From assembly GCF_017115165.1 (NCBI RefSeq), contig NZ_JABXKF010000053.1, positions 50,855 through 114,854 on the forward strand: 64,000 bases of DNA, read 5' to 3'. The position numbers and the translations under genes are program-made. Positions 28,830-37,870 of the stretch are shown piece by piece. The notes under the pieces were generated by a model. That model made no database searches. It was not told the origin of the DNA and worked only from the letters and a program-made list of their open reading frames with translations. Origin of the DNA: Nostoc sp. LPT. Lineage in GTDB: Bacteria; Cyanobacteriota; Cyanobacteriia; Cyanobacteriales; Nostocaceae. Numbering within the stretch: position 1 is the stretch's first letter; each line of letters opens with the position of its first letter.

Positions 28830-29657
28830 ATGTCATTCTCAATTGATTCTGTAAATCCCTGGTTAGTAGCAGTAGTATTAAACACAATTTTATTGGGTTT
28901 AGCTTGGATTGCTCCGAAAAAGCTACTTACCCCTGCTGGATTATTCCACGCCTGGTTATTGGCCATCTTAATTTGGGTAACATTAGGCTGGCAAGGATAT
29001 GCAGTAGTAATGTTCTATTTTTTGGTTGGTTCTGGCGTTACCCGCATCGGTATGGCGCAGAAGGAGGCAGAAGGAATTGCCGAGAAGCGTTCTGGGGCAA
29101 GAGGCCCAGAAAATGTCTGGGGTTCGGCTTTGACTGGGGCCCTGTGTGCCTTGGGAGTAGGAATAATAAATTCGGGATTCCTCGTACCTACTCCCCAGTC
29201 GCTAATCCCCATTACCCCTTATCCCCAGAGGGGGCCCCACCTTCTCCTGTCTCTATTATTGTTAGCCTATGTAGCGAGTTTCAGTACAAAGCTGGCTGAC
29301 ACCACTGCTAGTGAAGTTGGTAAAGCTTATGGTAAAAGCACCTTTTTGATTACCACACTCCAACCAGTACCTCGTGGTACAGAAGGAGCGATAAGCTTGG
29401 AGGGAACTTTAGCTGGGATTGTGGCTTCTGTAGCGATCGCATTTGTGGGTTGGGGAGTTGGCTTAATCGATCTATTGGGAATAGCTTGGTGTGTGCTGGC
29501 AGCATTTATTGCCACCAACCTAGAAAGTGTGATTGGCGCAACACTGCAATCTAAGTATACCTGGCTGACCAATGAAGTAGTAAATATTTTTAATACATTA
29601 ATTGGTGCGATCGCATCTGTGCTACTTGCTTGGACATGGATAACTTTCATTAACTAG
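28830..29657 (+). CDS. DUF92 / TIGR00297 membrane protein (VTE6-like)
   Basis: 275 residues from the ATG at 28830. About six membrane helices with the conserved family core KRSGARGPENVWGSALTGAL near 85-105, then KLADTTASEVGKAYGK and TLQPVPRGTEGAISLEGTLA. The plant homologue VTE6 is a phytyl-phosphate kinase for tocopherol and phylloquinone synthesis; that role is plausible here. A Pro-rich stretch (about residues 118-140, TPQSLIPITPYPQRGPH) between two core motifs is encoded by repeat-like CCCC-rich DNA and seems to be an in-frame insertion in a loop. Confidence 0.8.
   Translation: MSFSIDSVNPWLVAVVLNTILLGLAWIAPKKLLTPAGLFHAWLLAILIWVTLGWQGYAVVMFYFLVGSGVTRIGMAQKEAEGIAEKRSGARGPENVWGSALTGALCALGVGIINSGFLVPTPQSLIPITPYPQRGPHLLLSLLLLAYVASFSTKLADTTASEVGKAYGKSTFLITTLQPVPRGTEGAISLEGTLAGIVASVAIAFVGWGVGLIDLLGIAWCVLAAFIATNLESVIGATLQSKYTWLTNEVVNIFNTLIGAIASVLLAWTWITFIN
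29183..29250. repeat. Repeat-like CCCC-rich insertion inside the DUF92 gene
   Basis: ACTCCCCAGTCGC, AATCCCCATTACCCC and ATCCCCAGAGGGGGC run in series, unlike the codon use around them and like Nostoc intergenic CCCCA-type repeats. The frame is preserved. Confidence 0.55.
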
Positions 29658-29858
29658 ACTGATGAGAATAAACAATTACTCGTTTAAGTGGGGCATTGAG
29701 CAAAACAATTCCGTTAACAACACGGGCTAAATGCCCTGCTACCACTAACAGCACTCTTAAAGTGTATTGCTAGAAAATAACTAATTTGCCTTACTACTGC
29801 GCCACCACTAATATTTTCAATCCTGATTTTGTCCCCACTAGACTGTAAAAGTGATCGT

Positions 29859-29897
29859 AGCAAATTATTTTATTTTAGTAGCAAATTATTTTATTTA
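29859..29897. repeat. Short direct repeat
   Basis: GTAGCAAATTATTTTATTT occurs twice in close succession upstream of the parvulin gene. Confidence 0.7.
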
Positions 29898-29919
29898 CTA
29901 ACTATATAATTTTTTGACC

Positions 29920-29990
29920 ATTTAAATGTAATTAGTTCATGGAATCTTTATCATATTTATCCATTAATGACTAGATGATTTCTATATGAT
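29920..29990 (+). pseudogene. Decayed duplicate of the parvulin gene 5' end
   Basis: TAATTAGTTCATGGAATCTT and the following bases match 30021-30091 (the real start region) with an offset of 101 bp. It codes M-E-S-L-S-Y-L-S-I-N-D and then a stop. It is probably the remnant of a tandem duplication. Confidence 0.65.
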
Positions 29991-30039
29991 TTAATTTAAA
30001 AGTCCTATAAGTGTTTAACCATTTTCACATAATTAGTTC

Positions 30040-30822
30040 ATGGAATCTTTATCATTTTTGACAATTAATGACCAAATAATTTCTATAGAGCAAGCAGTAA
30101 AGTACCTGCAAGCCTCTGGAAAATTGGGACAGTTCATTGGGGATATTCTCCGGCAGTACGTAATTGAGTCAGAAATCAGAACACGAGATGATATTGAAAT
30201 TGGCACCGCAATAACTGAACAGTCAATTATTGACTTTAGGCTGAAAAATCAACTGACTGACCCCCAAAGTTTTCAAGAATGGTTAAAGACAAATAACACA
30301 GATTACAGTACCTTTCACACATCGGTCACTTTTGGCTACAAGTTAGAAAAACTAAAAGCTGTAGTGACAGAAACAAAACTCGCAGAATATTTTATTGAAC
30401 GCAAGATTTTCTTGGATCGGGTGGTACTTTCCCGGATTGTTGTTGATAATCGAGAATTAGCAGACGAACTCCAAACCCAAATTGAAGAAGGAGGTAGTTT
30501 TGAGCAACTAGCTAAAGAGTATTCCCTTTCAGATGACCGAATTGTGAATGGCATGATGGGAATCGTCAGCCGAGGTAGTATGCCGGATATATTACGGGCA
30601 GCTATTGATGTCGCCAGTCCTGGACAATTGATAGGACCAATAGAAATCGTTGGCAAAGACTCTCCCCAAGGAGAAGGGCCTTATGGTTTGTTTCGAGTAG
30701 AACAATTTCTACCAGCGTCTTTAGAAGATACTCAACTACAGCAAGCACTACAAAATGAGTTGTTTGAAAAATGGCTAGCAGAGAAAATTCAAAAACTGAC
30801 AGTCAAGTTACAAGTGAGTTAA
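30040..30822 (+). CDS. Parvulin-type peptidylprolyl isomerase, type I secretion-associated
   Basis: 260 residues. The N-terminal SurA-like helical region runs to about 120. The parvulin (PpiC rotamase) domain follows at about 125-225: VLSRIVVDNRELADELQTQI, FEQLAKEYSLSDDR, GPIEIVGKDSPQGEGPYGLF. No signal peptide is visible, as is usual for the cyanobacterial subgroup next to ABC exporters. It overlaps the ABC exporter gene by 52 bp, indicating translational coupling, and probably keeps an export substrate in a competent state. A short duplicate of its 5' end lies upstream. Confidence 0.8.
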   Translation: MESLSFLTINDQIISIEQAVKYLQASGKLGQFIGDILRQYVIESEIRTRDDIEIGTAITEQSIIDFRLKNQLTDPQSFQEWLKTNNTDYSTFHTSVTFGYKLEKLKAVVTETKLAEYFIERKIFLDRVVLSRIVVDNRELADELQTQIEEGGSFEQLAKEYSLSDDRIVNGMMGIVSRGSMPDILRAAIDVASPGQLIGPIEIVGKDSPQGEGPYGLFRVEQFLPASLEDTQLQQALQNELFEKWLAEKIQKLTVKLQVS

Positions 30823-33473
30823 AAATTCTGGATAATGAATCCTTACGATTAAAAGTGCTAGCTTCTTTGCCTTGGAATCAGCCACCGCTATGCTGGCTGA
30901 CTCCCGAACAACAATCCCGATTGGAAAATGAGTGCCAAACCCGCCAGTATCGTCTTGGAGAAAAAATCTGGTCAAACGATGTCGGTGGCTATCAATTTTT
31001 AATTGTGGCTGGGAAAGTCCGCTTGCGAGAAGAGGGCGTTGGCAAACCATTAGCAGCCCTAGATGTGGGGGATTGGTTTGGCGACTTCCAAAAGCTGTCT
31101 GCGGATTTTAAAGCTGTAGCTGCTAGTAAAGAAGTGGTAGTAGTTTATTGGGATACTGCACTGTGGGCAGAATTTTCTCACCCACAAATTCTGGAATTTT
31201 GGCAAGCTTTACCAGTAGAGATGGAGGGACAAAGGGAGACATTTTCCTTCTCTGCTACTGCTTCAGTAACATCAGTCTCAGACGGGACTTCCAGTCCCCA
31301 TAGCCTTCAACCCCAAAAAGGACTCCCAGCCGCCAATCTAATCACTTCAATTTATCCATTTGTTGCCAGCTGGAATACCGCTGCTGCCTGTTTAACAATG
31401 GTGGCGCAACAACTAGAAAATTCTGTGCAACTGGAATGGGTGCAGCGTCAACTCAGAGGACAACGCCCAAAACAGGTTGTGGAAGCAGCAGAAAAGTTAG
31501 GGTTAGTATTGCGGCGGTTACAAGTGAGTTGGAGTGAGTTGCGACAATTGTCATTTCCAGCTTTATTGCTGTGGAATTCTGACTCACCCCAGAGTCCATC
31601 CTGGGTGGTGGCTTATGGAGTTAAAGGCGATCGCTTAATTATCGCTAACCCTCTAAATCCTGAACGGACTTGTGAAAGCTTACCGCAATCCATAGTTGAG
31701 GTGTCTTGGGATGGACAATTATGGCAAGTAGAACTCATATCCCAGCAAGAAAAATTTAACCTCAGTTGGTTTACCCCAGCAGTTTGGAAGTATAAGGGAT
31801 TGCTTACAGAAGTATTGTTAGCATCTTTCACCTTGCAGCTTTTGGGGTTAACAACACCGCTAATTACCCAAGTCGTCATTGATAAAGTGATGGTGCAGGG
31901 AAGTTTGCCAACTCTCGATGTGATGGCGATCGCACTTTTATGTGTAGCCATATTTGAATCTATACTGGGCATTCTGCGCCTATTTATCTTTACCCATACA
32001 GCTCGTCGTCTGGATTTGAGTTTATCAGCACAGCTATTTCGCCATCTGATGCGTCTGCCTTTAGCTTATTTTGAGTCGCGACGCGTCGGAGACACAGTAG
32101 CAAGAGTCCAGGAACTCGAACAAATTCGTCAGTTTCTCACAGGTACAGCATTAACTGTAATTCTAGATAGCATCTTTGCTGTGGTGTACCTGGCATTGAT
32201 GTTTTACTATAATATCCCACTTACCTTTGTCGCCTTAGCAGTACTGCCGCTGTTTGCCACATTAACGATAGTTGCAACACCAATTCTGCGTAACTGGCTC
32301 AACGAAACTTTTAACCGGAGTGCCGATAGTCAATCGTTTCTAGTAGAGACAATTACAGGAATTCACTCAGTTAAAGCCCACGCAGCCGAACCAGTAGCCC
32401 GCGATCGCTGGGAAGGCTTATTTGCCCGCTTCATTCGCACAGGCTTTAAAGCTTCTACCACCTCCAATATCAGCAGTAACATTGGTGACTTTCTCACTAA
32501 TTTGTCCACCATGCTGATTCTCTGGTTTGGTGCCAAGTTAGTCATCGAACAAAAGCTCACAATTGGACAGCTTGTTGCATTTCAAATGCTGTCTGGTAGA
32601 GTTACAGGCCCGCTTTTGCGCTTAGTACAGTTGTGGCAAAACCTTCAACAAGTGCTACTTTCTGTAGATCGCATTGGTAATATTCTCAACGTCTCCCCAG
32701 AAGCTGAACTGGGAACTGGCCTAGTTTTACCACCCCTGAAAGGACAAGTCACCTTCGAGCAAGTATTTTTCCGCTACCGACCAAACTTTGACGCAATTCT
32801 GCGCGGAATCTCTTTTAGTGCTGAACCAGGGCAGTTTGTTGGCATTGTCGGACGTAGCGGTTCTGGGAAAAGTACCCTGTCTAAATTATTGCAACGCCTT
32901 TATCAAATTGAATCAGGACGCATCCTGATTGATGGTTTTGATATAAAAAGTGCCGATTTAGCCTCACTGAGGCAACAAGTTAGTGTAGTTCTCCAAGAAG
33001 ACTTTTTATTTAACGGTTCTATTTTGGAAAATATCACTCTCGGTAGTCCCGACATTACCGCAGAGCAAGTTGTAGAGGCGGCAAGATTAGCCGTGGCACA
33101 CGACTTCATTAGTCAATTACCCTACGGTTATGAAACCAATGTTGGCGAACGCGGTACAGCTTTATCTGGTGGACAGAGACAACGTATTGCCCTAGCAAGG
33201 CTATTTCTTTCTCAAGCGCCGATTTTAGTTTTGGATGAAGCTACCAGCGCCTTGGATAGTGAAACTGAACAGCAAGTACTGCAAAACCTGCAAAAAATTT
33301 CTGCTAACCGTACCGTGTTCCTGATTGCTCACCGTTTTGCTCCCCTCAAACGTGCTGACTTGATTTTGGTATTAGAGCAAGGCGTGATTGCCGAACGTGG
33401 TACTCACTCACAATTGTTGCAACAAAAGGGTTTGTATTGGTCACTATATCAACGGCAGCAAGCAAATATTTAA
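30771..33473 (+). CDS. HetC-like ABC exporter: cNMP-like, degenerate C39 and ABC domains
   Basis: 900 residues. Order: cyclic-nucleotide-binding-like domain (about 40-150), C39-like domain (about 195-310), six-helix transmembrane domain (about 330-600) and nucleotide-binding domain (about 655-890) with Walker A GRSGSGKS, signature LSGGQRQR and Walker B ILVLDEATSALD. In C39 peptidases the Cys lies in DCGAACL; here it is NTAAACL. The His and Asp positions read PSWVVAYG and IANP, so Cys, His and Asp all seem replaced, as in HlyB-type C39-like domains. It likely exports an uncleaved protein. The N-terminus overlaps the parvulin gene. Confidence 0.85.
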   Translation: MASRENSKTDSQVTSELKILDNESLRLKVLASLPWNQPPLCWLTPEQQSRLENECQTRQYRLGEKIWSNDVGGYQFLIVAGKVRLREEGVGKPLAALDVGDWFGDFQKLSADFKAVAASKEVVVVYWDTALWAEFSHPQILEFWQALPVEMEGQRETFSFSATASVTSVSDGTSSPHSLQPQKGLPAANLITSIYPFVASWNTAAACLTMVAQQLENSVQLEWVQRQLRGQRPKQVVEAAEKLGLVLRRLQVSWSELRQLSFPALLLWNSDSPQSPSWVVAYGVKGDRLIIANPLNPERTCESLPQSIVEVSWDGQLWQVELISQQEKFNLSWFTPAVWKYKGLLTEVLLASFTLQLLGLTTPLITQVVIDKVMVQGSLPTLDVMAIALLCVAIFESILGILRLFIFTHTARRLDLSLSAQLFRHLMRLPLAYFESRRVGDTVARVQELEQIRQFLTGTALTVILDSIFAVVYLALMFYYNIPLTFVALAVLPLFATLTIVATPILRNWLNETFNRSADSQSFLVETITGIHSVKAHAAEPVARDRWEGLFARFIRTGFKASTTSNISSNIGDFLTNLSTMLILWFGAKLVIEQKLTIGQLVAFQMLSGRVTGPLLRLVQLWQNLQQVLLSVDRIGNILNVSPEAELGTGLVLPPLKGQVTFEQVFFRYRPNFDAILRGISFSAEPGQFVGIVGRSGSGKSTLSKLLQRLYQIESGRILIDGFDIKSADLASLRQQVSVVLQEDFLFNGSILENITLGSPDITAEQVVEAARLAVAHDFISQLPYGYETNVGERGTALSGGQRQRIALARLFLSQAPILVLDEATSALDSETEQQVLQNLQKISANRTVFLIAHRFAPLKRADLILVLEQGVIAERGTHSQLLQQKGLYWSLYQRQQANI

Positions 33474-33546
33474 TAGATTTAACTAACTCAAAGCTTGTGG
33501 CTACATAAAAGATAAACGCTTGCAAAGCGGCTTAAGGATAGCCTTT

Positions 33547-33573
33547 GGCGAATGGAGCATAACTCCATTCGCC
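33547..33573 (+). terminator. Stem-loop after the ABC exporter gene
   Basis: GGCGAATGGAG and CTCCATTCGCC form a perfect 11-bp stem with a 5-nt loop, followed by an AT-rich ATTTTAATTTT tract. About 75 bp after the stop codon; a good terminator candidate. Confidence 0.65.
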
Positions 33574-33936
33574 ATTTTAATTTTGCTCATTTCAATAATT
33601 ACCCTTGCTCCAGTCTAAGTGATGTAAATATTTTTATAGCTAGCGATCGCAGCAGTTTTAAGAATAACAAAAATAGTTATAACGCCCGACGATGATTTTT
33701 GGATTAGTCTCCATTAATACACCTCCAAGATTTAAGATTTACTCGATAAATTTACTCTTAATGAAAACTGTACTTGTCAGAGTGTTTTTTGGTAATAGAA
33801 TTAGCATTTTGTTCTGAAATTTCATAGTAATTATTGACAATGAAGCTTATTCGCACATTGATTGAAATCTTCTGATTGTCAAGGTTTCAAGGCTTCAAAC
33901 TGTCAAAAATCGGTTGCTATCTTTGAGAAAAAACTT

Positions 33937-35550
33937 ATGCACATTGATGATGTTAATAACAATATATTGTCAAATAAACGGCTCAATGTCACTTCAATCT
34001 CCTCATTAGATAGCTTTAATACGAAAGATGACTACAGCCTTAACCTCAGCAGACGTAGTAGCTATAAGTCAGCCGATGCTGATGTGCAGTTGCTAAATAA
34101 CGGTGACTCCGAAAATAGCAATAACGCTACTGCTAATGCTTTTAACGCTCAAAATTATAACCCCACTAATGGCTATGGCTTGATTAATGGAGCAGCAGCA
34201 GTGGCTAGAGCTATTAATCAGAAAACCTTTGCTGATGTTCCCGATCTTGGTGGCAATAATTGGGGAGCAGACCTGGTTAAAGCACCGGAAGTTTGGGCAC
34301 ATGGATACACAGGAAAAGGCGTTGTTGTCGCTGTTGTAGATACTGGAGTTGACTACAACCACGAGGATTTAAAAAATAATATCTGGACGAATAGCAAGGA
34401 AATTACAGGTAACGGTATAGATGATGATGGCAATGGCTATGTTGATGATACTTACGGCTGGAACTTTACCGATCAAAACAACAACACCCTAGATGACAAC
34501 GGTCATGGTACTCATGTTTCCGGCACGATCGCAGGAGAAAATAATAACTACGGTGTCACTGGTATTGCCTATGATGCCAAGATTATGCCTGTCAAAGCTT
34601 TAGATAGCTCTGGCTCTGGTTCCTATAGTTCCATATCTAAAGGTATTCGTTACGCTGTGGATAATGGAGCTAATGTGATTAACCTCAGTTTGGGAGGCTC
34701 ATCTTCTAATCGCACTCTAGAGTCAGCCATTGACTATGCCAGCAGTAAAGGAGTGATTGTTGTCATGGCAGCAGGTAATGATGGTGGCTCATCACCAGAA
34801 TATCCCGCCCGCTATGCATCCAAGTCGGGAATTGCCGTTGGGGCTGTAGATAAGAATAATAATTTGGCCGACTTCTCTAACCGCTCTGGAACAAATCAAA
34901 TCGCTTACGTCACAGCTCCAGGAGTCAAGATTTATTCATCAGTTCCGAATAATCAGTATGCAACTTATAGCGGCACATCTATGGCTGCTCCCCACGTTGC
35001 TGGTATCGTTGCCCTGATGCTTAGTGCTAACCCCAACCTGACTGATGCCCAAGTACGTCAGATTGTCACAGAAACCGCAGGAAATAGTACGCAAACTACA
35101 AACTCTAGTTTGAATCTTTCTAATGTCAGTTCTCTAGCGAGTCAGGTAATTGCAGACACAGCAGTAAATAAGACGCAAACTACAAGCTCTAGTTTTAATA
35201 GTTCCAATTTTGGTTCTCGAATCGGTCAGGCAATTACAGAAACAGGAAAATCTCTAACACCAGAAACTACCACCAGTTGGAATAATTCTGATTTTAGCCC
35301 TGCGATCGGTCAGGCGATGTCTAAGACGAGCTACACCTACGCAGAAACTACAAAATATCTGACATCAGCCGCAGATAATAATGGAATAGCCAATCCAGAA
35401 TTGTGGTCGCAATTCCAAAACTATGAGAATAATTTGAGCAGCATCAATGTAAATAGCAATGAGGATGAGAATAATCCCGATTTTGGCAAACAACTAGAGG
35501 AAATGCAAAAACAAATAGATCAGTATAGAAAATTCTTGGGTATGACTTGA
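33937..35550 (+). CDS. Subtilisin-like serine protease (S8), likely type I secretion substrate
   Basis: 537 residues from the ATG at 33937; a longer ORF would start at a TTG at 33862. The catalytic triad is intact: VVDTGVDYNHEDL (Asp), GHGTHVSGTIAG (His) and YSGTSMAAPHVAG (Ser). Before it lies a GYGLINGAAAVARAINQ segment and KTFADVPDLGGNNWGADLV. No signal peptide is seen, and the protein lies between an ABC exporter and a HlyD gene, so export by that system is likely. The C-terminal 150 residues contain four Ser/Thr/Asn-rich imperfect repeats (ITETGKSLTPETTTSWNNSD type) and a DENNPDFGKQLEEMQKQ helix. Confidence 0.85.
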   Translation: MHIDDVNNNILSNKRLNVTSISSLDSFNTKDDYSLNLSRRSSYKSADADVQLLNNGDSENSNNATANAFNAQNYNPTNGYGLINGAAAVARAINQKTFADVPDLGGNNWGADLVKAPEVWAHGYTGKGVVVAVVDTGVDYNHEDLKNNIWTNSKEITGNGIDDDGNGYVDDTYGWNFTDQNNNTLDDNGHGTHVSGTIAGENNNYGVTGIAYDAKIMPVKALDSSGSGSYSSISKGIRYAVDNGANVINLSLGGSSSNRTLESAIDYASSKGVIVVMAAGNDGGSSPEYPARYASKSGIAVGAVDKNNNLADFSNRSGTNQIAYVTAPGVKIYSSVPNNQYATYSGTSMAAPHVAGIVALMLSANPNLTDAQVRQIVTETAGNSTQTTNSSLNLSNVSSLASQVIADTAVNKTQTTSSSFNSSNFGSRIGQAITETGKSLTPETTTSWNNSDFSPAIGQAMSKTSYTYAETTKYLTSAADNNGIANPELWSQFQNYENNLSSINVNSNEDENNPDFGKQLEEMQKQIDQYRKFLGMT

Positions 35551-35879
35551 AAATTATAGCGATTTGCAGTCGAGTTCAATACTCCTCGGTTAAGAAAATC
35601 AACCAAGCTCATCAGTCGTGAATGTAGGGGTTTAGCAAGCTAAATCCTTACGTTTTTAAGCGTGGGTTGTACGATACATAAGTTGGAATGAGGTTTTTGT
35701 AACAGAGCGGCGCTGCAAGCATTGCAACGAGTTTTTAATCAATTGCACATTAGTGCTGACAAAATCTAAAGACAATGTTAAGCTTTACAGAACTTTATTA
35801 AATCTTAACCAAGCAGTTAACAGCTAGTTAATGCTAATCGTCAAGCAGGACTTTCCTCTTAATTGGAAACGTAATTAGT
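35551..35879. other. Intergenic region, no gene seen
   Basis: 329 bp after the subtilase gene with a TGTAGGGGTTTAGCAAGCTA type Nostoc fragment near 35622. Nothing else recognised. Confidence 0.35.
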
Positions 35880-36074
35880 ATGCTGAAGGACTACAACAAT
35901 TGGCACCTTGAAACAGATAGAGGCTACCAACAGCAAAAAGCGCTTAAACGATACAGATACCTTAAAACTTTGAAAAAGTCCGAACTGACTTTAGATGATG
36001 AAATGTTAATTGAAAATTTTAGTACTGCATTTCAATTGTGGTTTTTCCCCATAACAGTGCGAACACTGGAGTGA
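35880..36074 (+). CDS. Small hypothetical ORF
   Basis: 64 residues, basic N-terminal half (KALKRYRYLKTLKKSELTLD). No family recognised and no clear ribosome-binding site. It abuts a transposase-like remnant, and may itself be a remnant. Confidence 0.25.
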   Translation: MLKDYNNWHLETDRGYQQQKALKRYRYLKTLKKSELTLDDEMLIENFSTAFQLWFFPITVRTLE

Positions 36075-36075
36075 C

Positions 36076-36201
36076 TTGCTACCATTAATGACTTGGCAAC
36101 TTTGGCTAGCGCCTGATATTGTGATTGAAAACCTTCTCTCCTGGCAAAAGTCAGAGGTTAAAATGACCTCAAGACGGGTTTCCCAGGCAATGGGTGTGTA
36201 G
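36076..36201 (+). pseudogene. Possible transposase N-terminal remnant
   Basis: A 42-codon stretch reads MTWQLWLAPDIVIENLL, then SWQKSEVKMTSRRVSQAMG. It resembles the LPWQKS...LTPGRVAQ N-terminus that I recall from a family of cyanobacterial IS transposases. No downstream catalytic part is present. Confidence 0.35.
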
Positions 36202-36305
36202 ATTGTCAACTTAGTGCTGCTGGGTCATTTGATCATAGATTAGTCTAAACTCCAGTTGTGAAGATGAAGGAGATAACGGAGCGATCGCCGATTTAGCAGA
36301 CTTTT

Positions 36306-37787
36306 CTACCTAACGGAAAATGCCTCATTGAACCGCCGCGTCACAGGTTCAGTAATGAATGTCAAAATTGACTTTTGACGAGTGACAATTTCACCTGTAG
36401 CAGCCATCCCTGGTGTAAATTCTACTTCTTGACCTCGAACATTCACTGCGTGTTTATTTAGCTTAATTCTCGTCGGAAAAACTAAACCCAATTCTTTATC
36501 AGCAATTGCATTTGGACTGACTTGCATAACTTCGCCATCCACAATGCCAAATTCTTGGAAGGGAAAAGTCGCCATTTTCACTTTTGCCTTCATTCCTTGA
36601 CGAATAAACCCAATATCGCGGTTGAGAACTTTTACCTCTAGAAGCATTTCTTCCCCTTCTGGCAAAATTGACAGCAATTCTTCACCCGATTGTACTGGCC
36701 CCTTGGTGGCTTTGACTTTATAAATTGTACCGGCTACGGGAGCCTCAATCGTTTCTAAAGCTTGTTGCTTCCTCGCCTGCTCTAATTGACCTTGAACAGT
36801 TGTTAGTTCTTCTTTACGCTTATTAAACTGGGTCAAAATTTCGCTTTGGCGTTCTGATGCTACACGCTGGGCCTGACTGCGTGCAGCGTTGTAAGCTTGT
36901 TCTGCTTGGCGAATTTCCTGGACTTGGGCAGCAATATCTTTTTCTAATGATGTGGCTTTATCTTGAGCCTCTGTGATTCTATTCTGGGCGTTGATGACTT
37001 CATCTTGCGCTCTGGTGATTTCTGTCTTTGCACGAGTTAATCTTTCTTGGGCATCCAGGTAATCGACACGAGGCACAGCGCCAGGAGTAATTAGAGTGCG
37101 TAGGCTTTTTTCCCTTTCTTGAGCCAAGGCTAAATTACTTTCAATTTTAATTCGGATGCTATCTGCATTGACAAGGTTGGTTTGAGCATTCCCAAAGCTA
37201 CTTTTGGCATTAACTAAATTGTCTTGCAATCGAGTCAAGCGGACTTTAGCTTGATCGATGAGTGCTATTTGGCGATTTGCTTCTGCTTCCGCCGCTGCTT
37301 GACGTGCTTGGTAGTCTTGCAGGCGGGAGTTTAAAAGTTCATCTTGCAGTTTCGTCCCAGTAGTTTTAACTCCGGTGCGTTCTGCATCCAAACGTTGTAA
37401 ATCGTCTTGAATCAATCTGGTAGATTTAGCTAGGCGGGAAACATCGGTTATTTGCAAGTCTGGATCTTTTTGAATCAGAATTTGACCTTTAGTAACGCGA
37501 TCGCCTTCTTGCACTTTAACAGCGACAATTGACCCTCCACCCAAGGATGTCACTGGTCTTACCTGTGCGGAAGCAATTAATTCTCCTGGTGCTGTTGCTA
37601 CTTCATCTATTTGCGAGAAGTACGCCCAAGCGATCGCCCCAAAGACGATGGCGCTCATCGTTCCCGCTAATAATCTAGTGTACAGGGGTGGCAATTCCTG
37701 TACCGCCTTCCCCAATTCATAAGTAAGTTGTTCCTCCGGTTGGGCGAATCGTTCTTTTGTCTGACGTGCTTGAGCAGCATTTACCAT
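36306..37787 (-). CDS. HlyD-family membrane fusion protein
   Basis: 493 residues from the ATG at 37787 (MVNAAQARQT); the ORF extends nine residues further in repeat DNA. One N-terminal transmembrane helix (TMSAIVFGAIAWAYFSQ near 50-68), then the lipoyl-like half VKVQEGDRVTKGQILI, a long coiled coil (about 130-330), the second lipoyl half APVAGTIYKVKATKGPVQSG and a C-terminal beta-barrel domain. It connects the inner-membrane ABC exporter to a TolC-type pore. It is on the strand opposite to the exporter, with the subtilase gene between. Known T1SS genes are often split like this in Nostoc. Confidence 0.85.
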   Translation of the reverse strand: MVNAAQARQTKERFAQPEEQLTYELGKAVQELPPLYTRLLAGTMSAIVFGAIAWAYFSQIDEVATAPGELIASAQVRPVTSLGGGSIVAVKVQEGDRVTKGQILIQKDPDLQITDVSRLAKSTRLIQDDLQRLDAERTGVKTTGTKLQDELLNSRLQDYQARQAAAEAEANRQIALIDQAKVRLTRLQDNLVNAKSSFGNAQTNLVNADSIRIKIESNLALAQEREKSLRTLITPGAVPRVDYLDAQERLTRAKTEITRAQDEVINAQNRITEAQDKATSLEKDIAAQVQEIRQAEQAYNAARSQAQRVASERQSEILTQFNKRKEELTTVQGQLEQARKQQALETIEAPVAGTIYKVKATKGPVQSGEELLSILPEGEEMLLEVKVLNRDIGFIRQGMKAKVKMATFPFQEFGIVDGEVMQVSPNAIADKELGLVFPTRIKLNKHAVNVRGQEVEFTPGMAATGEIVTRQKSILTFITEPVTRRFNEAFSVR

Positions 37788-37798
37788 ATATTTTTGTC

Positions 37799-37868
37799 CT
37801 TTGTTATTTATCATTTGTCATTTGTCATTTGTCCTTGATTATTCACGAATGACCAATGACTAATGACT
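37799..37868. repeat. Heptad repeat (TCATTTG family)
   Basis: Three TCATTTG heptads, then GAATGACCAATGACTAATGA in inverted sense, between the HlyD and the SDR genes. An STRR-type element (short tandemly repeated repetitive sequence). Confidence 0.7.
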
Positions 37869-37870
37869 AT

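Noticed and set aside
28904-29299. 131-residue ORF within the DUF92 gene
   Set aside because: Overlapping frame inside a clearly conserved membrane protein gene.
33862-33936. TTG start for the subtilase
   Set aside because: The extra 25 residues do not look conserved; ATG 33937 is more plausible.
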